A DNA stretch of 64,000 nucleotides from an uncultured Brevundimonas sp. (GCF_937863155.1 NZ_CALMFB010000070.1:124001-188000); one strand, 5' to 3'; shown: positions 1 through 10,800, counted from the first letter of the stretch. Notes: generated by a model from the sequence alone, not told the origin. Program-made: numbers and translations.

Positions 1-289
1 CGATCTGGGCCAGGAAAGCGGCGATGCGGTCGGGCGCGGGCGCGTCCTCGGGCGTCAGCACCGCCAGACCCAGCTGTTCGGACAGCACCTGAAGCAAGTC
101 CGTCTCGGACAGGGCGCCCAGGCGCACCAGATTCAGCCCGATCAGGCCGCCGTTCTGCGCCTGAAGAGACAGGGCGTTCTGAACGTCGGCCGCCGTGACC
201 AGTCCACGATCCAGCAACAGTTCGCCCAGCCGCCGACGGTCGGCGGCGGGAAAGCGGATGGCGATCGGATCGGGGGACGGCGCGGTCAT
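1..289 (-). CDS. GspE/PilB-type secretion ATPase, N-terminal part only
   Basis: Partial gene reading leftward off the window edge; about 96 N-terminal residues are visible from the ATG at 289. The segment LGELLLDRGLVTAADVQNAL followed by a GGLIGLNLVRLGALSE-type repeat and LLQVLSEQLGL is typical of the N-terminal domain (T2SSE_N/MshEN) of type II secretion and type IV pilus assembly ATPases. The Walker motifs lie outside the window, so the choice between GspE, PilB and a stand-alone MshEN protein cannot be made. The small unknown gene at 316-585 is 26 bp upstream on the same strand and may be co-transcribed. Confidence 0.7.
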   Translation of the reverse strand, partial: MTAPSPDPIAIRFPAADRRRLGELLLDRGLVTAADVQNALSLQAQNGGLIGLNLVRLGALSETDLLQVLSEQLGLAVLTPEDAPAPDRIAAFLAQI

Positions 290-315
290 GGATCAGGTCC
301 GGTTCGGACGCGGCC

Positions 316-585
316 TCAGCGTTTGGCCGCGACCTCGGGCATCAGGCCATCGACGATGAAACGCATACCGCTGGAATCATGGGCCATGGAGCGCAGAAAG
401 GCCAGGGTGTTGCCGGCCTGTTCGGCGAAGGTGACGCTGCAGCTGGGCGTGAAGGTGACGTTCTGGAAATTCGGAGCCTGGCCGCCCGAATAGTGCAGGG
501 CGGCGTTCTCGAACACCACATTGACGTAGGTGTTGCCATCCAGATCGACGCGGCCGGCGACAGTCTGATCCTTGATCTCGGCCAT
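316..585 (-). CDS. Small protein of unknown function (89 aa)
   Basis: I do not recognise this family. The ATG at 585 is chosen because ACGGAG lies about 9 nt upstream on the coding strand; the longer reading frame to 711 adds 42 residues of low-complexity, out-of-character sequence and runs into a terminator. The protein begins MAEIKDQTVAGRVDLDG and has no signal peptide or membrane segment. Alternating hydrophobic and polar residues with the elements DGNTYVNVVFENAALHY and FQNVTFTPSC suggest a small beta-rich fold. The spacing of these elements recalls the unknown protein encoded between pheS and pheT (49170-49574), but I only see this by eye. It sits just upstream of a GspE/PilB-type ATPase gene. 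Confidence 0.65.
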   Translation of the reverse strand: MAEIKDQTVAGRVDLDGNTYVNVVFENAALHYSGGQAPNFQNVTFTPSCSVTFAEQAGNTLAFLRSMAHDSSGMRFIVDGLMPEVAAKR

Positions 586-716
586 GGGCCAACTCCGTGA
601 AGGTGAAGGGTTCTGTCCCCTTCCCTGCGCCAGAACGGGCGAGGCCGCAACCATGGGCGCGTTTGGAGCATGCCGACAGGCGACCTGCAGTCGGGTCCAG
701 ACGACAGGCAAAGAAA

Positions 717-742
717 AAGGGGAGGGCCGAAGCCCTCCCCTT
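717..742 (-). terminator. Rho-independent terminator of the secreted-protein gene
   Basis: A perfect 11-bp stem (717-727 with 732-742) closes a TTCG tetraloop when read on the minus strand, followed by TTTTTCTTTG. It lies 32 bp after the stop of the 774-2294 gene, and isolates that gene from the downstream 316-585 gene. Confidence 0.9.
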
Positions 743-773
743 CCGAGACGATCCGAAGACCGTATCGTTTTTC

Positions 774-2294
774 TTACGGCACGTAGACGATGCCGGCGCC
801 GGTGCCGACCGATTGGTCGTTGGCGACGGTGCCGCTTTCGAACTCGGTGACCGAGCCGTTGGCCAGGGTGGCGTAACGACGGGCCGTGATCTGCTCCGGA
901 CGGGCTTCGATCGAGATCTGCACGTCGCCGCGGCCGAAGTCACCCAGTTCGGTGGTCAGCAGGGCGGTGTTGATCACGCGCTCGCCGTTGGCGGCGATGC
1001 TCGGGAACAGTTGCTTCGGCGCCGTCAGGGCGACGTAGCTGCCACCTTGCAGGGTCGGCTGGTTGTTCAGAACTTGGCCATAGACGGCGCCCGTGGTCGA
1101 AGCGCTGACGTTGCCCAGACGGATCAGGTTGGTCGAACCGTTGGCGTTCTGGATGGCGGTCGAGTTCATCCACGGGAAGATGATGTTGGTGCCATCACGC
1201 TCGATCGGCTCCAGGGCGCGGTTGGCCGCGGTTTCCTGGTTGTACTTCGTCGCATCCAGTTCGTAGGCGACAGCGATTTCGTAGGCCGAGGCCGGGATCG
1301 CAGCCGTACCCGTCTTGGTGACGGTGAACTCGTTGGCGGCGGTCAGGGTCAGACCACCCTTCACTTCCACGACGCCCGCCTGGATGTTGGCGTGGGTCGA
1401 GGTCGTGCGGCCGGTGTTGTAGGCGCTGGCCACACCACCGAAGGCGGTGTTCAGGGTCGAGAAGTTGCCGGTGACGACAGCATCGACGTCCAGGACGTCG
1501 GTGGCGGCGACCACGGCGTTGGTGCGCAGCAGGCCGTACTTGGCGGTTTCATCGACGATCAGAGCGGCCGTACCCAGGACGCCGACAGTGCCGGTTTCCG
1601 GAGCAGCGGTGTGGAAGCCCGCGGCGGTCTTGAAGGTGGTGTAGACCGGGGTCACGTCCAGGGTGGCGACGGTGTTGCCGTAGGCGCCGGTGCCCAGGGT
1701 GCGCGGAGCGACGATCGAGGCATCGACGGTCCAGGCGAAGGCGTCCGGACGGCTGATGATGACCTTGGTGCCCGAGAAACCGTTGTCGATCGGGGTCAGA
1801 GCGCCGTCGGTCACCAGGTTGGTGCGGACGCTGACGTCGCCGGCGCCGGTGACGCGGATCGGCAGATCCATGTTGAAGCTGGCGCAGTTGGCGGCCGAGT
1901 TCGACACGATGAACACAGCCGTCTTGGCCGTCGGGGTGGTCGACGGAGCGGCGGTGAAGGTGGTGCAGCCGGCGCCCGGCAGCACGTTGGCGGCCGTCGG
2001 AGCGGTCGCGAACTCAGCGTTGCCGATCAGTTCGATCGTCAGCACGACGTTGCCCGAGGGCAGGAAGCCCGACGACAGGGTGTCGGCCAGGGCGAACACG
2101 TTGGTGTTCGACGGCGTCTTGGCTTCTTGAGCCAGCGGATAGCTGCCGCCCGGGCCGCTGACAGTGGCGTCGGTGTCGATGATGTGCGCCGGCAGGGTGC
2201 CAGCGGCGCGGAAGGTGATGGTGTGAGCGCTGGCGGCGCCCGCAAAAGCCATGACCGAAACGGCGGTCGCGGCGAGAAGGATGTTCTTAGTCAT
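774..2294 (-). CDS. Secreted protein of unknown function, possible abundant surface protein
   Basis: A 506-residue protein beginning MTKNILLAATAVSVMAFAGAASA, a clear Sec signal peptide with AxA cleavage site near residue 23. The mature part is rich in Ala, Thr, Val, Asn and Gly, poor in charge, predicted to be mostly beta, with only a few cysteines (GCTTF, NCASF) that could form disulfides. I do not recognise a domain. ATG 2294 is preferred over the in-frame ATG 15 codons upstream because GGGGGA lies about 9 nt before it and the signal peptide starts there. Codon use is strongly restricted, there is a long regulatory region upstream with a 16-bp palindrome, and a strong terminator follows; together these fit a highly expressed cell-surface or extracellular structural protein. 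Function is inference. Confidence 0.85.
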   Translation of the reverse strand: MTKNILLAATAVSVMAFAGAASAHTITFRAAGTLPAHIIDTDATVSGPGGSYPLAQEAKTPSNTNVFALADTLSSGFLPSGNVVLTIELIGNAEFATAPTAANVLPGAGCTTFTAAPSTTPTAKTAVFIVSNSAANCASFNMDLPIRVTGAGDVSVRTNLVTDGALTPIDNGFSGTKVIISRPDAFAWTVDASIVAPRTLGTGAYGNTVATLDVTPVYTTFKTAAGFHTAAPETGTVGVLGTAALIVDETAKYGLLRTNAVVAATDVLDVDAVVTGNFSTLNTAFGGVASAYNTGRTTSTHANIQAGVVEVKGGLTLTAANEFTVTKTGTAAIPASAYEIAVAYELDATKYNQETAANRALEPIERDGTNIIFPWMNSTAIQNANGSTNLIRLGNVSASTTGAVYGQVLNNQPTLQGGSYVALTAPKQLFPSIAANGERVINTALLTTELGDFGRGDVQISIEARPEQITARRYATLANGSVTEFESGTVANDQSVGTGAGIVYVP

Positions 2295-2861
2295 TTGGAT
2301 ATGGTCCCCCAAAGAAACCTGTTGTGTGGACGTAGCCAACGTTGAAACGCCTTTCGGCCACAGTTCAAGCCTGAAAATTCAGGCCGGGCTGCGCCCACGG
2401 CAAGCGCTTTCTATCCCGACGACTTTCGCCCGGTCAAGGGGATTTGCGCAGATGCGGTCGACGAAACACTGTGGAAACGCCAGTTGTGACGGGTGCTTAG
2501 ACGCCCGCGAATGCGTCGAGGTGCAAAATCCCCATGCGTTCAGTCGACGGCCGCCGCCACGCCCCCTGCCGCGCGAAACGGCGAAGGCGCGACATGGGAC
2601 CGCCGCGACTGGGGCGCCCCAGAGCATCGGTATGGAATTGCTCAGCAAAGCGTCGTCCTGGATCGATTTCATCTGTCCGGCGGGGTCGCTGCACGCCCCT
2701 GAACGCCGTTATCGGATAGTCGCGCGAAAGGCGAGTTCCCGCTTTTGCATTTTCTAGGGCGGTCTTCGCTGAATGCTGGCGTTGCAGGATTACGGCGATG
2801 TAAGAGAAGCCCCGACTCGTGGCGACGGCGCCACACCTGAAACCCGACCAGCCGAGGAATC
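2295..2861. promoter_or_regulatory. 567-bp intergenic region, divergent promoters
   Basis: Non-coding stretch between the divergently oriented secreted-protein gene and the methyltransferase gene. Open frames exist on both strands but none has a ribosome site, a normal amino-acid composition or third-position GC like its neighbours. The region holds the 16-bp palindrome at 2369-2384 and must carry both promoters. I could not assign -35/-10 boxes with confidence. Confidence 0.6.
2369..2384. promoter_or_regulatory. Palindrome GCCTGAA-AA-TTCAGGC, candidate operator
   Basis: Seven-base arms are perfectly complementary around a two-base centre. It lies 75 bp upstream of the start of the secreted-protein gene, a position that suits binding of a dimeric regulator. 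No T-run follows, so it is not a terminator. Confidence 0.4.
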
Positions 2862-3515
2862 ATGTCCAATCCCTATATGGACGAGGCCCTGACGCGGGTG
2901 CGCCTGGCCGAACACGGCCACCGGGCGGTGGTCGGGGGGCTGTGGGACGTGATCGGCCCGCTGCAGCGGGATTTCCTGATCGCCCAGGGGATGCAGCGGA
3001 CCGACCGTGTGCTGGACATCGGTTGCGGCGCCCTGCGCGGCGGTGCGCCGCTGGCGGCCTGGCTGGATGCCGGCGGCTATTATGGAATCGATATTTCCGA
3101 ATCCCTGATCGAGGCCGGGTGGCGCGAGGAGATCGCCGCCGCCGGCATGGCCGACCGCCTGCCGCGCGATCATCTGCACGTCACCAAGGATTTCGAGGTT
3201 CCGTTCGGCGTGACCTTCGACCTGGGGCTGGCCATCTCGCTGTTCACCCATCTGAAGATCGACGGCTATCAGCGGTGCGTGGAACGGATGACGCCGCATT
3301 TCCGGGCGGGCGGGCGGATCTTCGCCACCGTGTTCGAGGGCCAGGGGCCGGAGACGCGCCATCCGGCGGGGGTGGTGTCCTATCCCAACCGCGACCCGTA
3401 CCATTTCACGCGCGACCAGCTGGCCCAGGCGACGCCGGCGGGCTGGACCTTCGACTGGATCGGGGACTGGGCCCATCCGCGTGACCAGCAGATGATCGTA
3501 TTGACGCGGGCTTAG
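2862..3515 (+). CDS. Class I SAM-dependent methyltransferase
   Basis: A 217-residue cytoplasmic protein. The SAM-binding motif [13 protein letters not shown] is at residues 50-61, followed by an acidic post-I strand YYGIDIS and a motif-IV-like segment [13 protein letters not shown]. This is a complete Rossmann-type methyltransferase of ordinary length. The ATG follows GAGGA by about 7 nt. Substrate is unknown; it is convergent with, and overlaps by 4 bp, the dTDP-rhamnose gene rfbA, so a role in surface-sugar or lipid methylation is possible but not shown. Confidence 0.85.
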   Translation: MSNPYMDEALTRVRLAEHGHRAVVGGLWDVIGPLQRDFLIAQGMQRTDRVLDIGCGALRGGAPLAAWLDAGGYYGIDISESLIEAGWREEIAAAGMADRLPRDHLHVTKDFEVPFGVTFDLGLAISLFTHLKIDGYQRCVERMTPHFRAGGRIFATVFEGQGPETRHPAGVVSYPNRDPYHFTRDQLAQATPAGWTFDWIGDWAHPRDQQMIVLTRA

Positions 3516-4381
3516 GCCTCTTCGGCCAGCACCCGGCGCAGATAGGCGCCGTAGTCATTGCCCATGTCGGCGGCCAGCCGCTCCAGGGCCGGGGCGTCGA
3601 TGAAGCCCTGGCGCCAGGCGATCTCTTCGGGGCAGCCGATCTTGAAGCCCTGGCGCTGTTCCAGCGTCCGCACGAACTGGGCCGCTTCCAGCAGGCTGTC
3701 GGGCGTGCCGGTGTCCAGCCAGGCGAAGCCGCGCCCCAGGCGTTCGACCGACAGCTGGCCCCGCTCCAGATAGGCGCGGTTCAGGTCGGTGATCTCCAGC
3801 TCGCCCCGCGCCGAGGGCTTCAGCCCGGCCGCCAGGTCCGGCGCCTGGGAGTCATATATATAGAGTCCCGTCACCGCCCAGTTGGAGCGCGGGGCGGCGG
3901 GCTTCTCCTCCAGATCGACCGCGCGGCCGTCCGGGCCGAAGCTGACCACGCCATACCGCTGGGGATCGGTGACATGATAGGCGAAGACGGTGGCCCCGTC
4001 GGGCCGGGCCAGCGCGCGGCCGAACATCTGGCCCAGGCCGCGCCCGTAGAAGATGTTGTCGCCCAGGATCAGCGCCGAGGGGCCGCCGGCCACGAAGTCG
4101 GCGCCGATGACATAGGCCTGAGCCAGACCTTCGGGCCGGGGCTGTTCGGCATAGGACAGGTTCAGCCCCCAGCGCGCGCCGTCGCCCAGCAGGGCCTGGA
4201 ACGCTGGCCGGTCGTGCGGCGTGGTGATGATCAGGATCTCGCGCACCCCCGCCAGCATCAGGGCGCCCAGCGGATAATAGATCATCGGCTTGTCGTAGAC
4301 GGGCATCAACTGCTTGGACACGACGCGCGTCATGGGGTGCAGGCGCGTGCCCGTGCCGCCCGCCAGGATGATGCCCTTCAT
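3512..4381 (-). CDS. rfbA: Glucose-1-phosphate thymidylyltransferase RfbA/RmlA
   Basis: A 289-residue enzyme making dTDP-glucose from glucose-1-phosphate and dTTP, the first step of dTDP-L-rhamnose synthesis. The nucleotidyltransferase signature [13 protein letters not shown] is at residues 6-18, then [17 protein letters not shown], the metal-binding [10 protein letters not shown] around residue 110, and the EEKP element in the middle. Length matches the RmlA family. The start ATG overlaps the rfbD stop (ATGA), showing translational coupling in an operon with the GT2 glycosyltransferase. rfbB and rfbC, needed to complete the pathway, are not in this window. Confidence 0.97.
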   Translation of the reverse strand: MKGIILAGGTGTRLHPMTRVVSKQLMPVYDKPMIYYPLGALMLAGVREILIITTPHDRPAFQALLGDGARWGLNLSYAEQPRPEGLAQAYVIGADFVAGGPSALILGDNIFYGRGLGQMFGRALARPDGATVFAYHVTDPQRYGVVSFGPDGRAVDLEEKPAAPRSNWAVTGLYIYDSQAPDLAAGLKPSARGELEITDLNRAYLERGQLSVERLGRGFAWLDTGTPDSLLEAAQFVRTLEQRQGFKIGCPEEIAWRQGFIDAPALERLAADMGNDYGAYLRRVLAEEA

Positions 4382-5283
4382 CGTCCGCCCCCTTCGCGCA
4401 CCCTGCCACCGACCAGATCGGCCACGGCCTGCCGCCAGGGCGGGGCCGTGACGCCATAGTCGCGCGCCATCGCCTGGGACGCCAGCGGCGAGGCGCGCGG
4501 GCGCGGCGCCCGGTCCGGCCCTGTGTCCGCGGGACGGCCCGCAACGATCGGTGCGACGGGACCGCCCGCCGCCTGGCGTGCGTCCAGAATCGCCTGGGCC
4601 AGATCGCGCCACGACGCCCGCCCCTGCCCGGCGAAATGATAGGTTCCGCCCGGCGCGGCCGGGTCGGTCGCCAGCCGCGCGGCCACGGCGATCAGGGCGG
4701 CGGCCAGGGACGGGGTCGTGGTCGGCGAGCCGTACAGATCCTCGACCACGCGGATGTCGGCGCCCGCATCGGCCTGATCCAGGATGGCGGTCACGAAGCC
4801 CGGCCGGTCCGGCCCGACCAGCCAGGCGGTGCGCACGATCACGGCGTCGGGCGCGGCGGCCAGGATGGCCTGTTCGCCCTCCCATTTGCTGCGGCCATAG
4901 ACGCCCAGGGGGTTCGGCGCATCGGTCTCGACATAGGGCCGGTCGGCGGCGCCGTCGAAGACATAGTCGGTCGAGACATGCAGCAGCCGCGCGCCCGACC
5001 GCGCGCAGGCGGCGGCCAGGATGGCGGGCAGGTCGCGGTTCAGTCGCCGCGCGGCCTCGGGCTCGCGCTCGGCCCCGTCCACATCGGTCCAGGCGGCGGC
5101 GTTCAGCACCACCGCCGGGCGATGGCGATCCAGTGCGGCGTCCACGGCGGCCGGGTCCAGGGCGTCCAGATCGGCGCGGGTGGCCAGAATCGGCGACAGG
5201 GCGGCGGGCCAGTCCGCGCGGGCCAGGGCGCGGCCCAGCCGCCCCCCCGCCCCGACCACCAGCACGGCGGCGGGCGCGCTCAA
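4378..5283 (-). CDS. rfbD: dTDP-4-dehydrorhamnose reductase RfbD/RmlD
   Basis: A 301-residue short-chain dehydrogenase-type enzyme that reduces dTDP-4-keto-L-rhamnose to dTDP-L-rhamnose, the last step of the pathway. The NAD(P)-binding motif GAGGRLG is at residues 11-17, the strand STDYVFDG at 104-111 and the catalytic YGRSK (Tyr129, Lys133) follow the RmlD pattern. It overlaps the upstream glycosyltransferase gene and the downstream rfbA by 4 bp each, so all three are probably one transcript that makes and uses activated rhamnose. Confidence 0.95.
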   Translation of the reverse strand: MSAPAAVLVVGAGGRLGRALARADWPAALSPILATRADLDALDPAAVDAALDRHRPAVVLNAAAWTDVDGAEREPEAARRLNRDLPAILAAACARSGARLLHVSTDYVFDGAADRPYVETDAPNPLGVYGRSKWEGEQAILAAAPDAVIVRTAWLVGPDRPGFVTAILDQADAGADIRVVEDLYGSPTTTPSLAAALIAVAARLATDPAAPGGTYHFAGQGRASWRDLAQAILDARQAAGGPVAPIVAGRPADTGPDRAPRPRASPLASQAMARDYGVTAPPWRQAVADLVGGRVREGGGR

Positions 5284-7769
5284 CGGCCCACGGGCGGCGG
5301 CGGCTTCAGCCGGTCGAACGGCCGCCCGTCGCGCGCGAAATGAGGGTTGAAGCCCGGGTCATCGGCATAGCCCTGGCCCCAGCGGCGCCACAGGCGAGCG
5401 GTGGCCTGGGCCGAGGCGCGCAGGCGTTCGCCGTCCTGACTGAGCCCCCGCGACTTGGATTCCAGATGATACAGGGTCGCGCCGGGTTCATAGATCACCG
5501 CCAGCCCCTGGTCCTGGGCTCGCAGGCAGAAGTCGGCGTCATTGCCTTCCACCGGCAGGCGCGTGGCGTCGAACCCACCCAGCCGCTGGAACACCTGGGC
5601 CGACACGGCCATGCAGGCGCCGGTGACCGAGACGGATCGGTGCGCCAGGGCGTGCCGCCCCATCCAGCCCGCATCGGCGCCGGGCCGACCGACGCCTTCG
5701 TGGATCAGGAAGGCGTCGGGCCGGGGCCGCGCCACCATGCCCGCGTGCTGCAGGGTTCCGTCCTGATAGACCAGCCGCGCCCCCACGGCGCCGACGTCGG
5801 ACCGCAGGGCCTGGGCGACCAGGGCGTCCAGCCAGTCGGGGCTGATGACCACGGTGTCGTCGTTCAGGAAGACCAGAACCTCGCCGTCCGACGCCTGGGC
5901 CGCCAGATTGTTCATCAGGGCCCAGTTGAAGGCGCCGTCATAGGGGGTGATCTCGATCTGCCCGGCGGCGCGACGGTCGTCCAGCAGGGCGCGGACCTGG
6001 GCGTCGCGGCTGTCGTGATCGACCACCCGCACGGTCATGACGCAGCGGTTGGCGTCGCGGTGGGCCTGAAGGCTGTCCAGACACGGGCGCAACAGGTCCA
6101 GCCGGTCGCGGGTCGGGATGATGACGGTCGCGCGCGCGCCCTCGGGCACGGCGTGGCGCACCCGCACGGCGCCGGGAACGCGGGCGCCCAGGATGTCGGT
6201 CTGCGGCGTCACCTGCGCCGTCTCGCCCATGCGCACCAGATGCGCGCGCAGCGTCTCGGCCCAGGCGTCGGCGTCCGGCGCGACCGGCGCCTCGGCCCTG
6301 CGGCTGAACAAGACGCGGGGGATGGACGCGATCTGGCCGCCCGCCTCGGCCGCCGCCAGCACGGCGCGCGGACCGTCGGCGAACCCTTCGCCCACCGCAT
6401 CGGCGAAGGCCAGGCAGTCGCCGACCCACGGCGACTGACGCAGATAATCCAGGTCGAAGCCGGGCTTCAGGACCGGCGCCGCGTGCGCGCGACGGCGCCA
6501 GTCGTCCGGCCCGTCCGTCTCGGCCGCCAGTTGATCTTCGTCGACATAGGCCACCACGGTGTGGGGCCGCGCGTCGAACAGGGCCTGCACCGCCTCCACC
6601 GCATCGGGCGCCAGAAGGCCCGAGGCCGCAAAGGCCAGCACCGGCCCCTGGCCCGCCGGCGGTTCGCCGACGGTGATCGTAGGGGCCGCCCATCCACGCC
6701 GGGCGATCAGGTCGTCCAGCAGTCGCCGCCCCTGATCATCCAGGCCGACGACGAAGACCCCGGCGGGGGGCACGCTCTGCTCCAGGGCGCTGTCCAGCGC
6801 CTCCTCCAACCATCCGCCCGGACAGTCGGCGGCGTCGATGCGGATGCGGACACGGCCCGGCCCAGCGGCGGGCGCCAGGGCGGCGCGGATGGCGTCGTGC
6901 GCCGGGCGATACCAGGCGTCGAAATAGTCGGGCCAGTCGCCGGCGCGCCGGGTCAGGGCGCCTTCGACCGCCGGCAGCATGGCCTCCAGACGGCCCAGGG
7001 TCTGGCGCACCTGTGCCAGTTCGCGGCGCACCGCCTCATAGGCCAGAACCTCGTGCGGGTTCGGCCCGCTTAGAACCCCGGTCCCGATCGGCGCCGGATG
7101 GCCGGCCTCGCGCACCTCCAGCCGCTGTTCGGGGCCGCCGGACACGGCGCCGGCGGGAACGATCAGCTCGAACCCCGCCGTCTGGGCGCCGAACCGCTCC
7201 TGAATGTCGCGGCGGAAGACGCCCGTCGCGCCGGCTCCGGCGAAGACCCCGTCGATCCACAGCTCCAGCGCCATCGGCCGTTGCGGGTCGGCCAGGTCCA
7301 GCGCCCAGCCGGCGACGCGATCCGGCGCGACGCTGTCCACGGCGCCCAGGACCCGGCGCACGTCATCGGCCGCCGCCTGGGACAACAGGGCCGCCCAGGC
7401 GCGCTCCTCGAACGGCCGCTGCTCCAGGCCAAAGACCGCCGCGTCATCGGCGAACAGGGCGCGATACAGCTGCGCCCACGAGCGCGCGGCGATCACCGCC
7501 GGAGCGCGATCCGTCAGGGGGAAGGTCGCCGCCACCCAGTCGCGCAAGGACTGGGATGGCGGATAGTCGAAATCGGCCTCGCGCGGTTCACCGCCCCGCA
7601 GATAGGCGTCGGCCACACGGTCGCGGAATTCGCCCGATTGAAAGAAGACGGCCGCCATCGCCGCCCGGTCCATGTCCGCCAGGGCGGACAGGTCGGCGCC
7701 CGGTTCGGGCGCACGGCCCAGCGCCAACCGATACAGATTGACGATCTCGTCGCGCCGGTCGTCGTCCAA
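5280..7769 (-). CDS. Large multidomain family 2 glycosyltransferase with N-terminal DUF4214-like segment
   Basis: An 829-residue protein. A complete GT2 domain lies at about residues 544-770: [13 protein letters not shown], the metal/nucleotide-binding FLNDDT near residue 636, and [18 protein letters not shown] as the acceptor-side acidic motif. Before it is a second, degenerate GT2-like segment (about 300-520) and a beta-type segment containing [14 protein letters not shown]. The first 55 residues ([16 protein letters not shown] then [11 protein letters not shown]) resemble the DUF4214 domain found three times in the RTX protein next door. The start is a TTG at 7769, supported by GGGGAGGGG a few bases upstream and by the domain beginning there. 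It leads the rfbD-rfbA operon, so it probably transfers rhamnose to a surface polymer or protein; that is inference. Confidence 0.88.
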   Translation of the reverse strand: MDDDRRDEIVNLYRLALGRAPEPGADLSALADMDRAAMAAVFFQSGEFRDRVADAYLRGGEPREADFDYPPSQSLRDWVAATFPLTDRAPAVIAARSWAQLYRALFADDAAVFGLEQRPFEERAWAALLSQAAADDVRRVLGAVDSVAPDRVAGWALDLADPQRPMALELWIDGVFAGAGATGVFRRDIQERFGAQTAGFELIVPAGAVSGGPEQRLEVREAGHPAPIGTGVLSGPNPHEVLAYEAVRRELAQVRQTLGRLEAMLPAVEGALTRRAGDWPDYFDAWYRPAHDAIRAALAPAAGPGRVRIRIDAADCPGGWLEEALDSALEQSVPPAGVFVVGLDDQGRRLLDDLIARRGWAAPTITVGEPPAGQGPVLAFAASGLLAPDAVEAVQALFDARPHTVVAYVDEDQLAAETDGPDDWRRRAHAAPVLKPGFDLDYLRQSPWVGDCLAFADAVGEGFADGPRAVLAAAEAGGQIASIPRVLFSRRAEAPVAPDADAWAETLRAHLVRMGETAQVTPQTDILGARVPGAVRVRHAVPEGARATVIIPTRDRLDLLRPCLDSLQAHRDANRCVMTVRVVDHDSRDAQVRALLDDRRAAGQIEITPYDGAFNWALMNNLAAQASDGEVLVFLNDDTVVISPDWLDALVAQALRSDVGAVGARLVYQDGTLQHAGMVARPRPDAFLIHEGVGRPGADAGWMGRHALAHRSVSVTGACMAVSAQVFQRLGGFDATRLPVEGNDADFCLRAQDQGLAVIYEPGATLYHLESKSRGLSQDGERLRASAQATARLWRRWGQGYADDPGFNPHFARDGRPFDRLKPPPPVGR

Positions 7770-7846
7770 GCGCCCCTCCCCGCCCTATCGCCCATGCGGT
7801 CTAGCGGCGGGCGGTCGCCACCGCAACGCATCGCCCCAAAAGACAG

Positions 7847-7872
7847 AACCCGGAGCGTCGCCGCTCCGGGTT
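7847..7872 (-). terminator. Terminator after the RTX protease gene
   Basis: A perfect 11-bp stem (7847-7857 with 7862-7872) closing a four-base loop, followed on the minus strand by CTGTCTTTTGG. It lies 20 bp past the stop of the RTX gene and separates it from the glycosyltransferase operon, whose promoter must lie between about 7770 and 7846. Confidence 0.8.
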
Positions 7873-7892
7873 CCCATTCTCGTCTTCCGACG

Positions 7893-10800
7893 TCAGGCGA
7901 AGATGTCGTCGGGCGCGGTGTTGTGATGGCGCTGGTCGAAATGATCCAGGTCCTGCGGCCGGTCGATGGCGTCGAAGCGGACATCCGCCTCACGCGTCAG
8001 CCAGCCCATGTCGTCGGCGCCGGGCAGAACCTGCGGCTCGAAGGCGTCGTCCTGGTACAGGTCGGGAAGACCGTCGGGCGTCAGTTCGTCCTTGACGCTC
8101 AGGATGAAGTCATCCGGCTGACCGCTGAACGGCGAGACCTCGGCCACGAAGGGCTTTTCGGTTTCGGCGACTGGCAGGATTTCGGCGACCGGCGCCGTTT
8201 CGGCCGACAGGATGTGGTCGTCCTCGACCAGACCGCTGAAGCGCGACACCTCGGCGATCGGCGCCTTGCCGTCGGCGCCGTCTTCCAGCCCCGGCAGGAC
8301 CTGAGGCGCGAAGGCGTCGTCGTCCTGTCCCTTATCGACCAGCGCCGGCAGAACCTGGGCGGCCCCATCCTCGTCAGGCGACGAGGCGGGATACAGGCCG
8401 TTTTCGAAATTGCGGACGGTCTGCTGCCAGGTCTGGAAATAGCTGAGCTTGTTCTCGTCCGAAGTGGCGAAGATCAGCAGCATCTCGGCGCGGCTGGTTC
8501 CGCTGTTCAGACGGGCGGTCCAGTCGGCGACACCCTGGGCGTCGCCGACACGACCCAGGGCCGTCTGGTACAGCATTTCGACATACTGCTGGTTATTCAG
8601 GGCGCCGAAGCGGGTCTGGAACTCCTGCGACGTCATGAAGGCCTGGGCCAACTGCAGCTCGGTCAGACCATTGGCCATTTCCGCGCGCCAGGTCCTGAGC
8701 CCCGCCAGGTCCGGGTTGCGGTCCAGCGCCGCGTCATACATGCGCGCGATCAGGAAAGTGGCCTCGTCCTGGATCCACATGCCCTGGGCCAGGATCTTGG
8801 CCGTCATGACGTCCTTGTGCTCCTGGGATTCGGAGAAGTGGTACAGAACCTCGGCGCGCGTCATGCCGTTGTCCATGTTGCGCACCCAGTGGGCCAGGCC
8901 TTCGGTGTCCGCTTCGCGATCCAGCGAGAAGCGGTACATCTCCTTGAGGAAGTCGGTGTTGGTCAGGGCGCCATAGCGACGCTGGAACTCCGGCGAGGCC
9001 TCGAACACGTCCGACAGGCGGCTCAGCGGCGTGCCGCGCGCCAGTTCGTCGGTCCAGGTGCGCATGCCGAACACGTCCGGCCCCCGGTCGAAGGCCGCGT
9101 CGTACATGCGATAGACCACGGCATACAGACTGTCGGTCTCGAACGAGAAACGGCCGTCCAGGAACTCGATGCTCTCGACGCCCGAGATGGTGTCGGTGCC
9201 GCCCTCGAAGCCGCCGCGAACGGTGAAGCCGTTGATCCCCCCGGCCGCCGTCGCATAGCCGCGAACCAGACCGTCGTACATGGTACGGTCATAACCGCCG
9301 CCGCCGCTGATCACGTCCGATCCCCGACCGCCGACAAGAATATCGTCGCTGTCCCCGCCATTCAGGATGTCGTTGCCGTCTTCGCCGTACAGGGTCGACC
9401 CGACGGTGCGGGTCGGCACGACCGAATGGCCGGGAATGGAGACGTGCAGGCTGTAGGTTCCGCCCGCCGCCGGCGGCTTGCTGGTGAAGGTTCCACCCGT
9501 ATTGGCCGCCCATTCGGCGACCTGGATGTAGTAGGTGCCCGCCACTGCAAAGGTGAAGGTCATGTGGGAATCTGTCTGCGATCCGCCATCGCTGACCGAA
9601 CCGTCATCATTGATGCTCATTTCCACGCCTTGGGCGTTGAACAGGCGCAGGGTGGAATCGAAGCTGGCGTTGTCGATGTCGAAGGTGACGGCGACGCCCG
9701 CCGTGACGGTGAAGGCGTAATATTCCATCCCGCCATGCGTCGTCGCCCGCACCGTGGCGTGCGGAATGGTGGTCGAGTTGGCGATGTCGGGATCACTCAG
9801 CAGGTCGAAGCCGCCATCCAGCGACACGGCGCTGTTCATGGTGGCGTTGACCGTCGCCCGCGCCTTGACGATGTCGGGCGCTCCGCCGGTGACGCCGCCG
9901 GCCCCGGCGAACAGGATGTCGTTGCCGCCGCCGCCGCGCAGGACGTCGATGCCGCCGTTGCCGCGAAGCACATTGGCCGCACTGTCGCCGGTCAGGACGT
10001 CGTTCCCCGACGAGCCGTTGACGTTCTCGATCCCGCTCAGCGTATCTTCGCCATGTCCGCCCGTGGCCCGACCGGTCGACAGATTGACCGTCACGCCCGA
10101 GGGGGCGTTGGTGTAATCCGCCGTGTCGTTGCCCGCCCCGCCGTTCAGGGTGTCGTTGCCCGCCCCGCCGATCAGCAGATCGTCGCCGTCGCCGCCATTC
10201 AGCGTGTCGTTGCCCGAGCCGCCGTCCAGGGTGTCATTGCCGCCCAGGCCGTTCAGAGTGTCGTCGCCGCCCAGGCCGCTGAGGCTGTCCGCGAACTGGG
10301 TGCCGTCCATGACGTTGGCGCCCGCATCACCGGTCAGGTTCACGCCGCTGGTCGGCGGGGCCGAAGGCGCGGCGACCGTCTGGTCCGAGAACCGCAGGAA
10401 CTCGATACTGGTCAGGGTGTCGGTCCCGTCCGGCCCGACCACCGTGGCGTTCGAGCCGTTCCAGGTGATGGTGTAGGCCGAGCGCGGCCCGCTGAAGACC
10501 GCCGTGTCGGTCCCCAGACCACCGTCGATGGTGTCATTGCCCGCACCGCCGGTCAGAACGTTGTCGGAGCCGTTGCCGCGGATGGTGTCGTTGCCCGAGC
10601 CGCCGATGGCGTTCTCGATCACCACATTCATGGCCACGGCCACATTGCCGATCAGGCCGCCCACGTTCGAGAAGGCGCCCTGGCGCAGATCGATGACCTG
10701 GTTCTGGGTATAGCCCGAGAAGTCGAAGGTATCGACGCCGCCCGCATCCCAGACCGCGAAGATCAAGACCGAACCGATGCCCGTCGCGCTGTACCACGAC

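Noticed and set aside
597..2345. Long plus-strand ORF opposite the secreted-protein gene
   Set aside because: Mirror of a GC-rich gene: Arg/Gly/Asp-rich, no signal peptide or domain, while the minus strand has a signal peptide, ribosome site and terminator.
2251..2757. ORFs inside the 2295-2861 intergenic region
   Set aside because: No ribosome sites, odd composition, and no third-position GC pattern matching neighbours.
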